DNA from: Leptodontidium sp. MPI-SDFR-AT-0119
Taxonomy: Eukaryota; Ascomycota; Leotiomycetes; Helotiales; Leptodontidiaceae
Assembly: GCA_020726505.1 (NCBI GenBank)
Contig: JAHLEZ010000015.1
Span: forward strand, 186,001-250,000
Reading direction: 5' to 3'
Length of the DNA: 64,000 nucleotides
Shown here: one piece after another, positions 24,036-32,982 of the stretch
How positions within the stretch are numbered: position 1 is the first letter of the stretch
Layout: every line of letters starts with the position of its first letter
Notes under the pieces: model-generated
Told to the model about the DNA's origin: nothing
Database searches by the model: none
The model's input: only the letters and a program-made list of their open reading frames with translations
Made by a program: the position numbers and the translations under genes

Positions 24036-24714
24036 ATGTAGATGGCTGTGGAGGGAACGTGGAGAGAAAGGGGAAGGAAAGGGGGAGGAAGAACAGGGGG
24101 AGGAAAGGAGCAGGGGGAGGAAAGGATGGTTATAGATACCCTTTTGCTTTTTCTTGTGTATATTTTGAGCCATGGCATTAGTATGAAGTCATGAATTTAT
24201 GATTATCCTCATAGAATTTATCAATATCTTTCTGTCAGTCTTTTCTCTCACCTTGCTCGCTTTTTGTGTGGTTTGGAGTGTGTTGTATATTGCTACTTGC
24301 ATTATTTGATATGGTATTCGGAGTTCATAGAGCACTTCTGGTCACTGGCTATTAGTCTCAATAGGTCAAAGATTGGGGTTCGGGACGAACATCTGAGTTT
24401 GGCGTTCACCTTCAGTATGCTATTAACCTTCAACTCTTGCAATGTTCATTATCTTCATAGGTGAATGCACAATCTCGGTCTGTCTAGCGTCATTCCCCAA
24501 CTCTTTCGAGAGCAGCCACAAAATCTCAAACAACTCGAGACTCTCAACAACATCCTCGAATCCAAGATCGACTTTTCCATCGCCAACTCGAGACATCTCA
24601 ACTACCGCCCATTCCCAGCTGTGGATATCAGTGTAAGTCATCCAATGCCTTGGAGCTTTCGATTTTTGAGATCGAGAGCTAATTTTCTTTATTTAATAGG
24701 CTGTTCACTTTGCC
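24036..24714. other. Promoter/leader of BTB paralogue B
   Basis: Contains a likely leader intron: donor after 24632 (GTAAGT), acceptor TTTAATAG at about 24700. The frame upstream of that intron, open from an ATG at 24465, joins in phase with the BTB frame. The protein could therefore be about 60 residues longer, or this may simply be a spliced untranslated leader. Confidence 0.45.
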
Positions 24715-25515
24715 ATGGCTGAAAAATCATCACTCTCGGAAGACCCGGAGAGATCTGGTAGATCAGATGATCAACATGCAAGCAAGAAGCAGAAGAAAGA
24801 GATCCCCGATTTCTAGTATGTGACCCCCACCACCCCAGCCCACTCCTTTCGGATTAGTATCAATTACTCAGTGGAAGATTGAATACTAATCTCTACTAGT
24901 AATCCCAAATCACTCGTAACTTTCCTCGTCGGCCCAGGTTCCACCGAATTCCTGATCCACAAGGAGGTTGTTTGGCTTCACTCGGACATCCTCAGCGCAG
25001 CGTTCAATAGTGGATTTACAGAGGACCAAACACAAACCTACCGTCTGGAGGATACATCCGAAGGCACCTTCCGACTCTTCATGCAATGGCTCTATTGTCA
25101 AAACTTCAAGATAATTCAAGGCCCCGAGCACATATATCCCGAAAATTGCCCTCTGGAATGGGCCGAAGACACGGCTCTAGTCGAGCTCTGGGTTTTAGCC
25201 GACAAGTTCGTGATCCCCCGTCTCCAGAACTTCATCATCGACACCATGCAAAAGATATTCGAATACTCCAACTACATCCCAGTCCATACGTTCCACTACC
25301 TGTACATAAACACTGCTATGGATAGCCTGCTGCGCAGATACATTGTCAGACTCTGTGTGGTGTTCGCTCACAAAAGCCTGTATGACAAGTTTTACCAGTA
25401 CTTTCCTCACGATATGCTGGTCGATATTGCGATGGAGTATGCATCCCGAGCGGAGACTTTGGACAGGCCTGGACTTTCCGTTGCGGACTATCATGTCGAT
25501 ACAAGCATCGGCTGA
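24715..25515 (+). CDS. BTB/POZ domain protein (paralogue B)
   Basis: Two exons, 24715-24815 and 24900-25515, 238 residues. The 84-nt phase-2 intron sits directly before the BTB domain, exactly as in paralogues A and C. Exon 1: acidic/Ser-rich head ending ASKKQKKEIPDF. Exon 2: NPKSLVTFLVGPG, LIHKEVVWLHSD, DQTQTYRLEDTSEG, FMQWLYCQ, LVELWVLADKF, IPRLQNFIIDTM. A later segment (YHYLYIN-type, HDMLVDIAMEYA) marks the shared C-terminal region. It probably acts as a dimerising adaptor; no catalytic or DNA-binding domain is visible. A longer start at 24465 is possible through a leader intron. The 3' end lies only about 75 bp from a decayed GST fragment on the other strand. Confidence 0.82.
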
Positions 25516-25589
25516 TTTTGGAGACCGCCTCAAAGCATCGGGGCTGTTATGTTGCTTTCATCAGTTGGTCGCGAGCGCTCTGCTCAGCT

Positions 25590-25953
25590 GAAAACGCCTT
25601 TTATGCTAATGTTAGCAATTAAGCCCAACCCGTCATTCTATTAGCATTCTTACCTGCTCGAACAATGCGTACGCCTTGAAGTCCCCATTATTAGGATGCA
25701 ATTTTGTTGCTTGTCCTGCGTACTTCTTGGCGATATACTTGGCAATTGCTCTAGATTCGTAGACGAAAAAGCCATCATCTTAGAGCACTGGGATACGATC
25801 AAATGGTTGGATTTTGAGATGTTCGGGCTTGGTGAAGTCACCGTTACCGAACTCGAGAGTCACCTGCTCAAAAGACACGTTCTTCTCGATAAGGACCACA
25901 GCAACACGCTGGTTGCAGGTCGAGTGGGGGTTGCCATAAAGCTTGATGGCCAT
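25590..25953 (-). pseudogene. Truncated glutathione S-transferase pseudogene
   Basis: From the ATG at 25953 the frame reads as a GST N-terminal thioredoxin fold (MAIKLYGNPHSTCNQRVAVV, then FTKPEHLKIQPFDRIPVL). It hits TAA at 25782-25780. The same frame then continues with good GST sequence (GFFVYESRAIAKYIAKKYAG, FKAYALFEQ) to a donor-like GTAAG at 25653. Only about ten more codons can be added beyond a plausible acceptor, so the C-terminal helical domain is missing. Both a nonsense change and a 3' truncation argue for a dead gene. The stop probably replaces a Gln or Asp codon next to the substrate site; CAA to TAA would be a C-to-T change as in repeat-induced point mutation. Confidence 0.75.
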
Positions 25954-26998
25954 TGTTGCTGTGAAGTTGATTGAAGTGAGGTTGGATGTATTGGAGATAT
26001 AAGAGTGCAGAGGAAATGTTCTAGGGGAACGGCTACCTTTTATGGCGCTTCCTTCATGGTTCCGCTCTTGCTTCACGAGATCACATCTATTCGCTTATGA
26101 AATGATCCGTCAATATTGACTCAGTACTTTTCTCCTTCACCTCTCTGTTTCAAGGCAACACACTCCCGGGTTTATGAAATGCTTAGACTATGCTGACCGA
26201 ACAATGAGAGGTGTATGTTAGAGTTTTAGAGTTTTATAAACACGAGTTTAGAGGCTATGCGAGAACCTCCTTCCAGACTTGTCACCAACTCCACTGCTGA
26301 GTCAGCCTCAGCTACTTCAACCTTCTTCCAGTAGGAGAACTCTAGAAAATACAACCTCATTCCTACTACAACCCCCCCCCCCCCCCCCCCCCCCCCCTCC
26401 CCCCAACTCTTGATCTCAAATATCCCAAGACTTACTCCAAACACCGTGATTGGCTTCCTCTGATCCCGGAGATTATCTCCACCAGCTCTTTGGCCGGAAC
26501 TCAGTCCAAGATTCAGCGTGTGCCAACCGGCCATTCAGCCAGGATTAAGATCGGACGCCCACCGGGCTCTTGGAGAGAATTCCGACCGTAGTCTTGAACA
26601 GCGAAACAATAGTGACTAATGGATTAGTAAAATAAGAATACTTCACTTGGCATCGCCTAGCTCTATCACCCTTGTCACCTAGCTCCATTACTCAGATTGG
26701 TAACGAGATAGTACTCAAGGTTATACGTAGTGCGAGGTGCTTGGTACTCGTACTTCGATTGGGGTTGTCGTGTTTTGTCAGAGGCTATTACGATTATAAA
26801 TGAAATCTCAAATCACTAAGCGCTTTTCAAATAATAAATTATACTATTCCAGTACCTCTATTACTAGACATCTAAACAAAGCACATCAACTCGTACTCTC
26901 CCTCTTTCTTTGCTTAACGTGGTCAATCTTATCAACCTCGTCCATCTATCTAGACCTTCCAGTTTCACAGTTACCTCATAAAATCAGCTTCCTTCCCA
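25954..26998. other. Intergenic with long C homopolymer
   Basis: AT-rich flanks, a C26 tract at 26372-26397 and no supported gene. The right end should contain the old promoter of the NmrA-like pseudogene. Confidence 0.5.
26372..26397. repeat. C26 homopolymer
   Basis: Twenty-six consecutive C residues, then T and another six C from 26399. The length could be an assembly approximation; such tracts are hard to sequence. Confidence 0.85.
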
Positions 26999-27963
26999 AT
27001 GGTTACCATCAAGAATGTCGCGGTCGTCGGTGTAAGTCCAATGTCTTTCCAACACGTCATTCGTTTTTATCAAAGCGCCAGCTGATTATCTCTAGGCCGC
27101 TGGTGCTCTGGGAGAGCCAGTACTCAACGCTCTAATTGCCTCCTCCAAATTCAACCTCTCGGTGCTCACCCGTTCAGCATCTAAGTCCACCTACCCATCT
27201 TCTGTCCGAGTCATTCCTACCGACTTTGAATCTCTCGACGCTCTCACCGCTGCTCTCGTCAGCCAAGATACCTTGGTCTCCACCATCGGCACAGATGGTC
27301 TCCTTGGCCAATCACTCATCATCGATGCTGCCATCGCCGCAGGTGTAAAGCGTATTCTCCCGTCGGAGTTCGGCTCTGACCTCACCATCCCCGAGACGGC
27401 TGCTCTACCTGTCTTTGGGTATAAGGTTGCGGTCTGTAAGCACATTGAGGAAAGGGTTTTCAAATGGTGCTGAGATCACCTACACATACATCGTCAATGG
27501 CCCATTTCTCGATTGGGGAGTTGCCCATAACTTCATCATCAATTGGAGCGATGGGAAGCCACCTCTCTTCGACGGTGGTGAGCGTCCTTTCAGCACAACG
27601 TCTCTCGCCACCATCGGGACAGCTGTGGTCGCTGTTCTGACGAAGAGACAAAGGACCGAAGTGTATATATCCACGATATTGCCCTGACTCAAAAGAAGCT
27701 AATTGAAATCGTTCAAAGGATCAAACCAGAAATGAAGCTCGAGCCGGTCACTGTGTCTCTTGCGGATATTCGAAAGTCGGCATATGAGGAACTGGCGAAC
27801 GGCGACTATCCATAGCTTTGCAGTTTTAGCAAAAATTTTGTTGCTGGCTGTTTTCGGGGAGGGATATGGGTCCAAATTTGACGGGGCTGATAATATGCTT
27901 CTGGGCATTACGGAGAAGAGCGAGGACGAGGTTGGGGAGATTTTGAAAGCTGTTGTTAATTAG
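26999..27963 (+). pseudogene. NmrA-like / isoflavone-reductase-like oxidoreductase pseudogene
   Basis: Exon 1 (26999-27031, MVTIKNVAVVG) splices to 27096, completing the NAD(P)-binding glycine motif VVGAAGALGEPV. The frame continues well (VIPTDFESLDALTAAL, GQSLIIDAAIAAGVKRILPS, EFGSD) until about 27450. There one extra base moves the family-like sequence (NGAEITYTYIVNGPFLDW) to another frame. A second shift, a two-base gain in TATATAT near 27664, moves it again (ALTQKKLIEIVQRIKPEM). A third lies near 27812 (AVLAKILLLAVFGEGYGS follows). Three independent indels mean the copy cannot make a full enzyme. Members are NAD(P)H-dependent reductases or redox-sensing regulators of secondary metabolism. 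Confidence 0.8.
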
Positions 27964-28355
27964 ATATAGCTATAATCAACTCCGGATTCGTAAACTTGAT
28001 CTAGATTAAGAACTATCAGTCGTAAAGGGTTACAAGCACTACCGGCGTTCGAACTCATCACAACGGAATCTTGCGGATTACGCTATGATTGATTTGATTT
28101 GATTTGTTCCTATTGGCTGTTCAGAAATCAACTTTACGGAATACGAATACAAATGGCAATTGCTGGCGAACAATGGCCATTGAGTCTTGGGCCATGAAAT
28201 CTGGTAGAAGCTGTATTATGGAGCTATGAATCCCCTTCTCAGGAACTCGTCATCTATGCAACTATTGAGTCGTATCCCGAGGAAGCTCTATGAGTTAGCG
28301 CCTCCCAGGCTCACGCTGATCATCCATCTTGTCATCCTCCAGAAGCCCACCATAC
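27964..28355. other. Intergenic, 392 bp
   Basis: Between a plus-strand pseudogene and the 3' end of a minus-strand gene; contains a TTGATTTGATTTGATTTG run near 28092. Nothing else seen. Confidence 0.5.
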
Positions 28356-29500
28356 CTAGAAGGTTCTGCTGCTGTCGTCTGTGTTGTATGATGGTGATGC
28401 GTCCGAGTTACACCTGGAGTCTTTGGGCACGGCAGTATTGTCCTGGTATTGTGATGTGCTGCCATGTCGTCTGTACCACATCCGGGTGATGCGCCATCGA
28501 GACTGATGCGAAACGTCGTTGGATGAAAAATTACCCAGTTCCCTTGGGATATTATGAAATCCGGGGAAGCCTAGTTGAGAGAGAGCTCTTTCAACGAGCC
28601 CCTTCAGGAGAGGAGCGCAAGAGGCCACTATAAGAGTAACCTGCTCCACTAAACACCACGTATATATCGGAAGAGTAACCCGCAAGGCATTGGCGGAGTT
28701 TTGCAGCTTGTTTAACAAAATCAGTGTTGTGATTGCTGCTGCGGCCGCACAGAGACCTAGTGCACTAAGCACCGAAAGAAGACAGCGTTCCAATTTACTC
28801 CGGCTGAGGTCCCAGATAAGAAACAAGGGCATTATCGAACATAACAGATCACCAAGGACCGACATCCCTATCGAGAATTAATGCTAAATTCGGGTGGCAA
28901 AATGCCCTTGCTCTCTATAATCTTACCAATAAAAGTGTAGGCCATTGTTCCCTCCCCGCCATCATCAGATCCATCCCAGTTTGCTGAGATCGGATGGACG
29001 TGTAAGAACTTATACAGTATAAGAGCAAAGAGACTGGCCACTTCTAAGGCGACAATGCCCCAGAGGGCTGCCTTCCACGCTATCGCCGTGCTAAACGGAA
29101 GCAGTTGCAACGCTATCGAGAACCTGATCAAGGTTACTCCAGAGTTGCCGAAAAGCTTCATGAAAAACAAGAAGCGCCATATATTAACAATATTTTCATA
29201 CGTGAGAAACTGAAAGTGACGTCCGTACCCCTCATGGAGGCTTGCCACGAATAGCGAGTATGCCACGATGATTAAGGCCTATTCTTACCGTTAGAACTGC
29301 CATCGCTTCTTCAATCGGGCCACAGATCCCATACTCACCACTGCAGACGCGTTTACATAGTCGGACGCACTTAGCCGGTATGTTGGGATGATTCGTGAAA
29401 GGATTCTTGCTGAGAAGCAAAGGAGACCGAGAACAAAAACCGGAGTGATACCGGCGAGGCAGCGCAGGCCTTGCGAATTATCGTCGAGAGACCTATCCAT
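28356..29500 (-). CDS. Rhodopsin-like 7-TM integral membrane protein (fungal)
   Basis: Three exons: 29500-29339, 29278-28927 and 28867-28356; introns of 60 and 59 nt; 341 residues. About seven hydrophobic segments: GITPVFVLGLLCFSARIL, ALIIVAYSLFVASLH, an MKLFGNSGVTLIRFSIALQL region, AALWGIVALEVASLFALILY, MSVLGDLLCSIMPLFLIWDL, LSALGLCAAAAAITTLILL and LVEQVTLIVASCAPLLKGLV. The order, the D-L-x-x-x-x-x-P-L-F-L-I-W motif and the polar Ser-rich tail match the large fungal family loosely called rhodopsin-domain or PTH11-like. Members are thought to be surface receptors, but ligands are unknown for nearly all. An apparent frame break near 28870 is removed by a 59-nt GTAAGA...TAG intron, so I regard the gene as intact. 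It sits among pseudogenes. Confidence 0.8.
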
Positions 29501-30578
29501 TGTAATAGTTGGTGACCAACATGTGGCTATGAATTAGAAAAAGGACGAGAAGGTTACCCACACACGTACGAGGACATGGTCGGTTTAAGGTTAGTCGCTT
29601 CATGACTCGCCAGGCGAGGCCACCATGCAGCCACGTCCAATATCGATAACGCTCCTAGTATTCTGCGACCGCTGTGATGAGACGGGACCAATGATTTTCT
29701 TCCTATGTCATGACCCATCCGGTGCGCGAATTATAATTTCACGTCAGTGTATGGGGAAGCTAGTGGGTAGGTGCCTCTCAGACATATAGTTCAAACCCAA
29801 TCAGGTAACAACACTTATCTTCCAGGTAAGCCAGGTGATCCTGCTCATCGAAAAGAGGAAATATAAGAATCAAAAATGATCACGATTTAAGGGACGTTCT
29901 GTTCTTAATAGTACATAGGGCGCTTATTGAGAATATTTCGTATGAGATCGACATCGAGAAATAGCAGGCAACGGCTCAGTAAGAAGGTTTGTTTAGGCAC
30001 GCTTCGATCTGACAATTGAAAATATGAAACTAGCTCACTGACTCACTGCTCGGGGTTCTTAGAAGATTTCAATGCTATTCTTTGAGCAATCCTGGTTTTC
30101 TGCTACAAAGTAAGCCCGAAGATCCAAGTAAGCTTTCGGGAGCGAGTCGTGTGTCATGGCGCTCTGTTATCTTCCCTGACGCAACTTATGTCTCGGTCGC
30201 TGCTCTCTCTTAAAAGTCTTTCATTCGCTTCAAGTTCCTGGAAAAAATCGAATTAAGACTTTGGACCGTTTCAGAGCTGAGTAATTGGCTAACGCAACGC
30301 ATGAAAAGCTTCTTTCCCCAGCCTAGATCAGACCTTGAATACTGGGTAGTCATTTTTACCTAAGAAGAAACTTTCCAAGTCGGGATGGTGTTCCCTTCGT
30401 CCTGGTCTTGAGACTTAAAGCGCGGTAGTTTTTTCTGCAATGTCCACTGTAGCTTTATTATTTCGAACCTAGGTGGTTCAATACCTAGATGTCAAACCTC
30501 TATTCTTTCAATACTCGACTGTTCCTGATAGACAGGATTTCGGGCTTTTGATATATTGACGTGTGTTATTTCCTCAAG
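29501..30578. other. Intergenic, no gene recognised
   Basis: About 1.1 kb, AT-rich, many stops in all frames, no repeat seen. It may be decayed sequence. Confidence 0.5.
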
Positions 30579-31200
30579 ATGCTTACGCCAGCTGGTGTCT
30601 CCGAGAACTTCGTCCTGGAAAAGGCCAGCGGGCTCGACCTCCAGATTGCTTCACTAGTATAAAGTATCACGCTTGGTATAGGGTTTCTCACGACGTGGAC
30701 GGCAATCAAACAGACGACGAGCATTACACGACGATATGGCTCTTCGAAGCTCAAATCTCCCTATATGGATGATTTGGGTGGAAATATTTTCTTGTCTTGG
30801 CTTCTTCATCATGTCGTGGCTGTACCTGAATCGATATCTGCATCCGAGGTACGATCAACTTCATTTCCTCCATCCACGCTATATTTTTCTCGCTAAGCTG
30901 GTTCTCTGTAGTTTCTTGTTTTCCTTCATTATACGTAAGTGTGAGTGAACACTTTCCTGTTACATATCTAACTCCATCAGTTACACTCGGGACGCTGTAA
31001 ATACAAATGCTTTTCCAAATACTCATTAACCGAATCTCGATTCTCCTGACCGACCGTCGCAAAGCCACAAAGCTGAAGATAGGAGTTTTGGTAACATGTC
31101 TCAGCGTATCAGTTTATTGTGGATGGTGAGCTTCTCGCTTCTCGTGGACGTCCTCATCATTAGTATGATGAGCTTGAAGAACTTGTTTGCGTGAGTACTC
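30579..31200 (+). pseudogene. Decayed fungal integral membrane protein gene
   Basis: The ATG at 30579 opens a frame MLTPAGVSENFVLEKASGLD that meets TAA at 30660-30662. The same frame continues with sequence typical of a fungal multi-pass membrane family (SITLGIGFLTTWTAIKQTTS, then RRYGSSKL). Near 30760 it shifts by one base into IWMIWVEIFSCLGFFIMSWL. After a further break a characteristic segment appears (about 31008-31125: QILINRISILLTDRRKATKL, then a hydrophobic helix ending VSVYCGW). The family's remaining helices are not visible downstream. At least one nonsense change, one frameshift and a 3' loss indicate a relic. Function of the family is not known to me. Confidence 0.6.
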
Positions 31201-31465
31201 TCATAGCTACTATTATGTTAAACTTCTAATATGTTTGCGGCTACATGCAATTTCACCCTCTTGCCCGCCAATTGATATCAAGCGAAAAGTGTAAAACCGC
31301 GACTTTTCGCGACACGCGTTTCTCTTCCCCTTTACAACTACAACAAAAATACTACCTCAACGTACTCTTCTTACTGCGACATCTGGGAATCGGGGAAAAG
31401 AATGCGAACTCTCTTTATACTTACGTGGATAAATCCTTGGATAAGCTCACATATACATAAACCCG

Positions 31466-31693
31466 TATAAGATCACGAGGGACCTGAGACTTAATTACAA
31501 TATTGTTAAATATATTATTAAGCAAGAGCTATTACGCGACGATGGAAAGTCCTTACCTCGTAAACCAAGAGGCAAATCGTATATAATTACTAAAGAAAAA
31601 AAACTCCTACGATTATCACACAATTATGCGCTATTACGGCTTTCAAGGAATATCTTGGCGACATTTGTCTTGGCTAGAAGAAGCTTGCATTAG
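31466..31693 (+). mobile_element. Tc1/mariner-like transposase fragment
   Basis: A 75-codon open stretch without a start. It reads as a helix-turn-helix DNA-binding head (ITRDLRLNYNIVKYIIKQEL) followed by LLRDDGKSLPRKPRGKSY and ITKEKKLLRL. The spacing resembles the N-terminal paired-like domain of fungal Tc1/mariner transposases, where a basic KSLPR-x-GR-x-KSY-like linker precedes a second helical domain. No D-D-E catalytic region, terminal inverted repeats or TA duplications are visible nearby. The DNA is TA-rich, consistent with ageing or repeat-induced point mutation. Confidence 0.45.
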
Positions 31694-31820
31694 AGGTTGA
31701 ACGCCTGCATTGATGTTGTGCAAGCACGACCAATGCCTATCCGGCATTTGCACAGCCCCATTGACTCACACGCTGCATATATATGCGCATCTTCCATTTC
31801 TCCTAGATACGCTCTATTGG

Positions 31821-31857
<37 letters not shown>
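31821..31857. repeat. T26-A11 homopolymer junction
   Basis: Twenty-six T directly followed by eleven A, about 90 bp upstream of the HET gene ATG. It can fold on itself and could be a relic of a poly(A)-tailed insertion or an assembly-sensitive tract. Confidence 0.85.
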
Positions 31858-31944
31858 CTCCCGCCAGTGAGCCGTTGCGTTCAATTGTATAGACGCCCTC
31901 CAATTATCAATTATCGCTGTTTTCGACTCACGTCACCAGGAAAC

Positions 31945-32980
31945 ATGCGGCTTGTAAAAGTCGACGCCGGAGAAAAGTTGAGTTTGATAGAATTTTTTGG
32001 GAACAACATTCCTCCCTATGCTATCCTTTCACACACCTGGGGATCTAATGGCGACGAGGTCAGCTTCAAAGATCTCGTGAACCAAACCGGCAACGACAAG
32101 ATTGGCTATGCCAAGATCGAGTTTTGCGGCCGACGAGCTTCTGCCGACGGTTTACAATATTTTTGGGTCGACACCTGTTGCATCGATAAATCGAGCAGTG
32201 CCGAGCTCACAGAGGCTATCAATTCTATGTTTCAGTGGTATCGGAACGCCGCCAAGTGCTATGTATACTTATCAGATGTCTCGATATATGACTTCAACCA
32301 GGCGGACCGCCTTCGGAAGTCAGTTTTCCAACAGTGCAGATGGTTCTCTCGGGGCTGGACACTGCAAGAGCTTATCGCTCCAACAGGAGTAGAGTTCTTC
32401 TCACACGAGGGCGAACACTTGGGCGATAAAAAGTCCTTGGAGAAGGAAATCATTGAGTCAACCGAGATCAATGTCTTAGCTCTTCGAGGCTATCCTTTAT
32501 CGAACTTTACCGTTGCTGATCGAATGTCATGGGCGGCAAAGCGTACGACTACACGAGAAGAAGACAATGCGTATTGCCTGCTTGGGATATTTGGTGTTTA
32601 TATGCCACTCATCTACGGTGAAGGTAGAAGAGCCTTTACCGGCTCATCGAAGAGATCAACAAGTCTTCGAAAGGTCAGTTTATTGTTTCTCATTGGGAAT
32701 TTTCTTTTGGCTTTACATGATTATATTTATCACTTGACATTGGCTAAATAGTGATTTCTAGACGAGTTTCAACTCTTGGGAGCTGCTTCAGATGCTGTCT
32801 CGCCTTCATCCTCACAAGCACTTCAAAGACCTGGTCAGTACCTTCTCAATCAGACGTTACTATCACCGCAAATTATTTACGAGACGAAAACCATATCTCT
32901 TCCAAGACTCAACTGTCTTTTCTTTTGGCACAATGCTGACAGGAAACGTTAAGAACTGGATCGCGCCGAGCTTGTTCAAT
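31945..32980 (+). pseudogene. HET-domain gene, broken after the HET domain
   Basis: The ATG at 31945 starts MRLVKVDA and a full HET (heterokaryon incompatibility) domain: YAILSHTWG, YFWVDTCCIDKSSSAELTEA, INSMFQWYRNAAKCYVYLSD, RGWTLQELIAP, REEDNAYCLLGIFGVYMPLI, YGEGRRAF. At about 32637-32640 one base is missing: the expected continuation lies in another frame (RLIEEINKSS) up to a donor-like GTCAGT at 32675. Beyond the acceptor-like CTAG at 32761, the frame that leads toward the NACHT gene meets TAA and TGA (about 32951 and 32980). HET domains trigger cell death in non-self recognition, and the intact neighbour downstream suggests a former HET-NACHT-ankyrin protein. If the missing base is an assembly error, the linker stops would still separate the two parts. 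Confidence 0.7.
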
Positions 32981-32982
32981 GA

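Noticed and set aside
28868..28926. Frameshift and stop in the rhodopsin-like gene
   Set aside because: A 59-nt GTAAGA...TAG intron restores phase and gives a family-like join into MSVLGDLLC, so the gene is read as intact.
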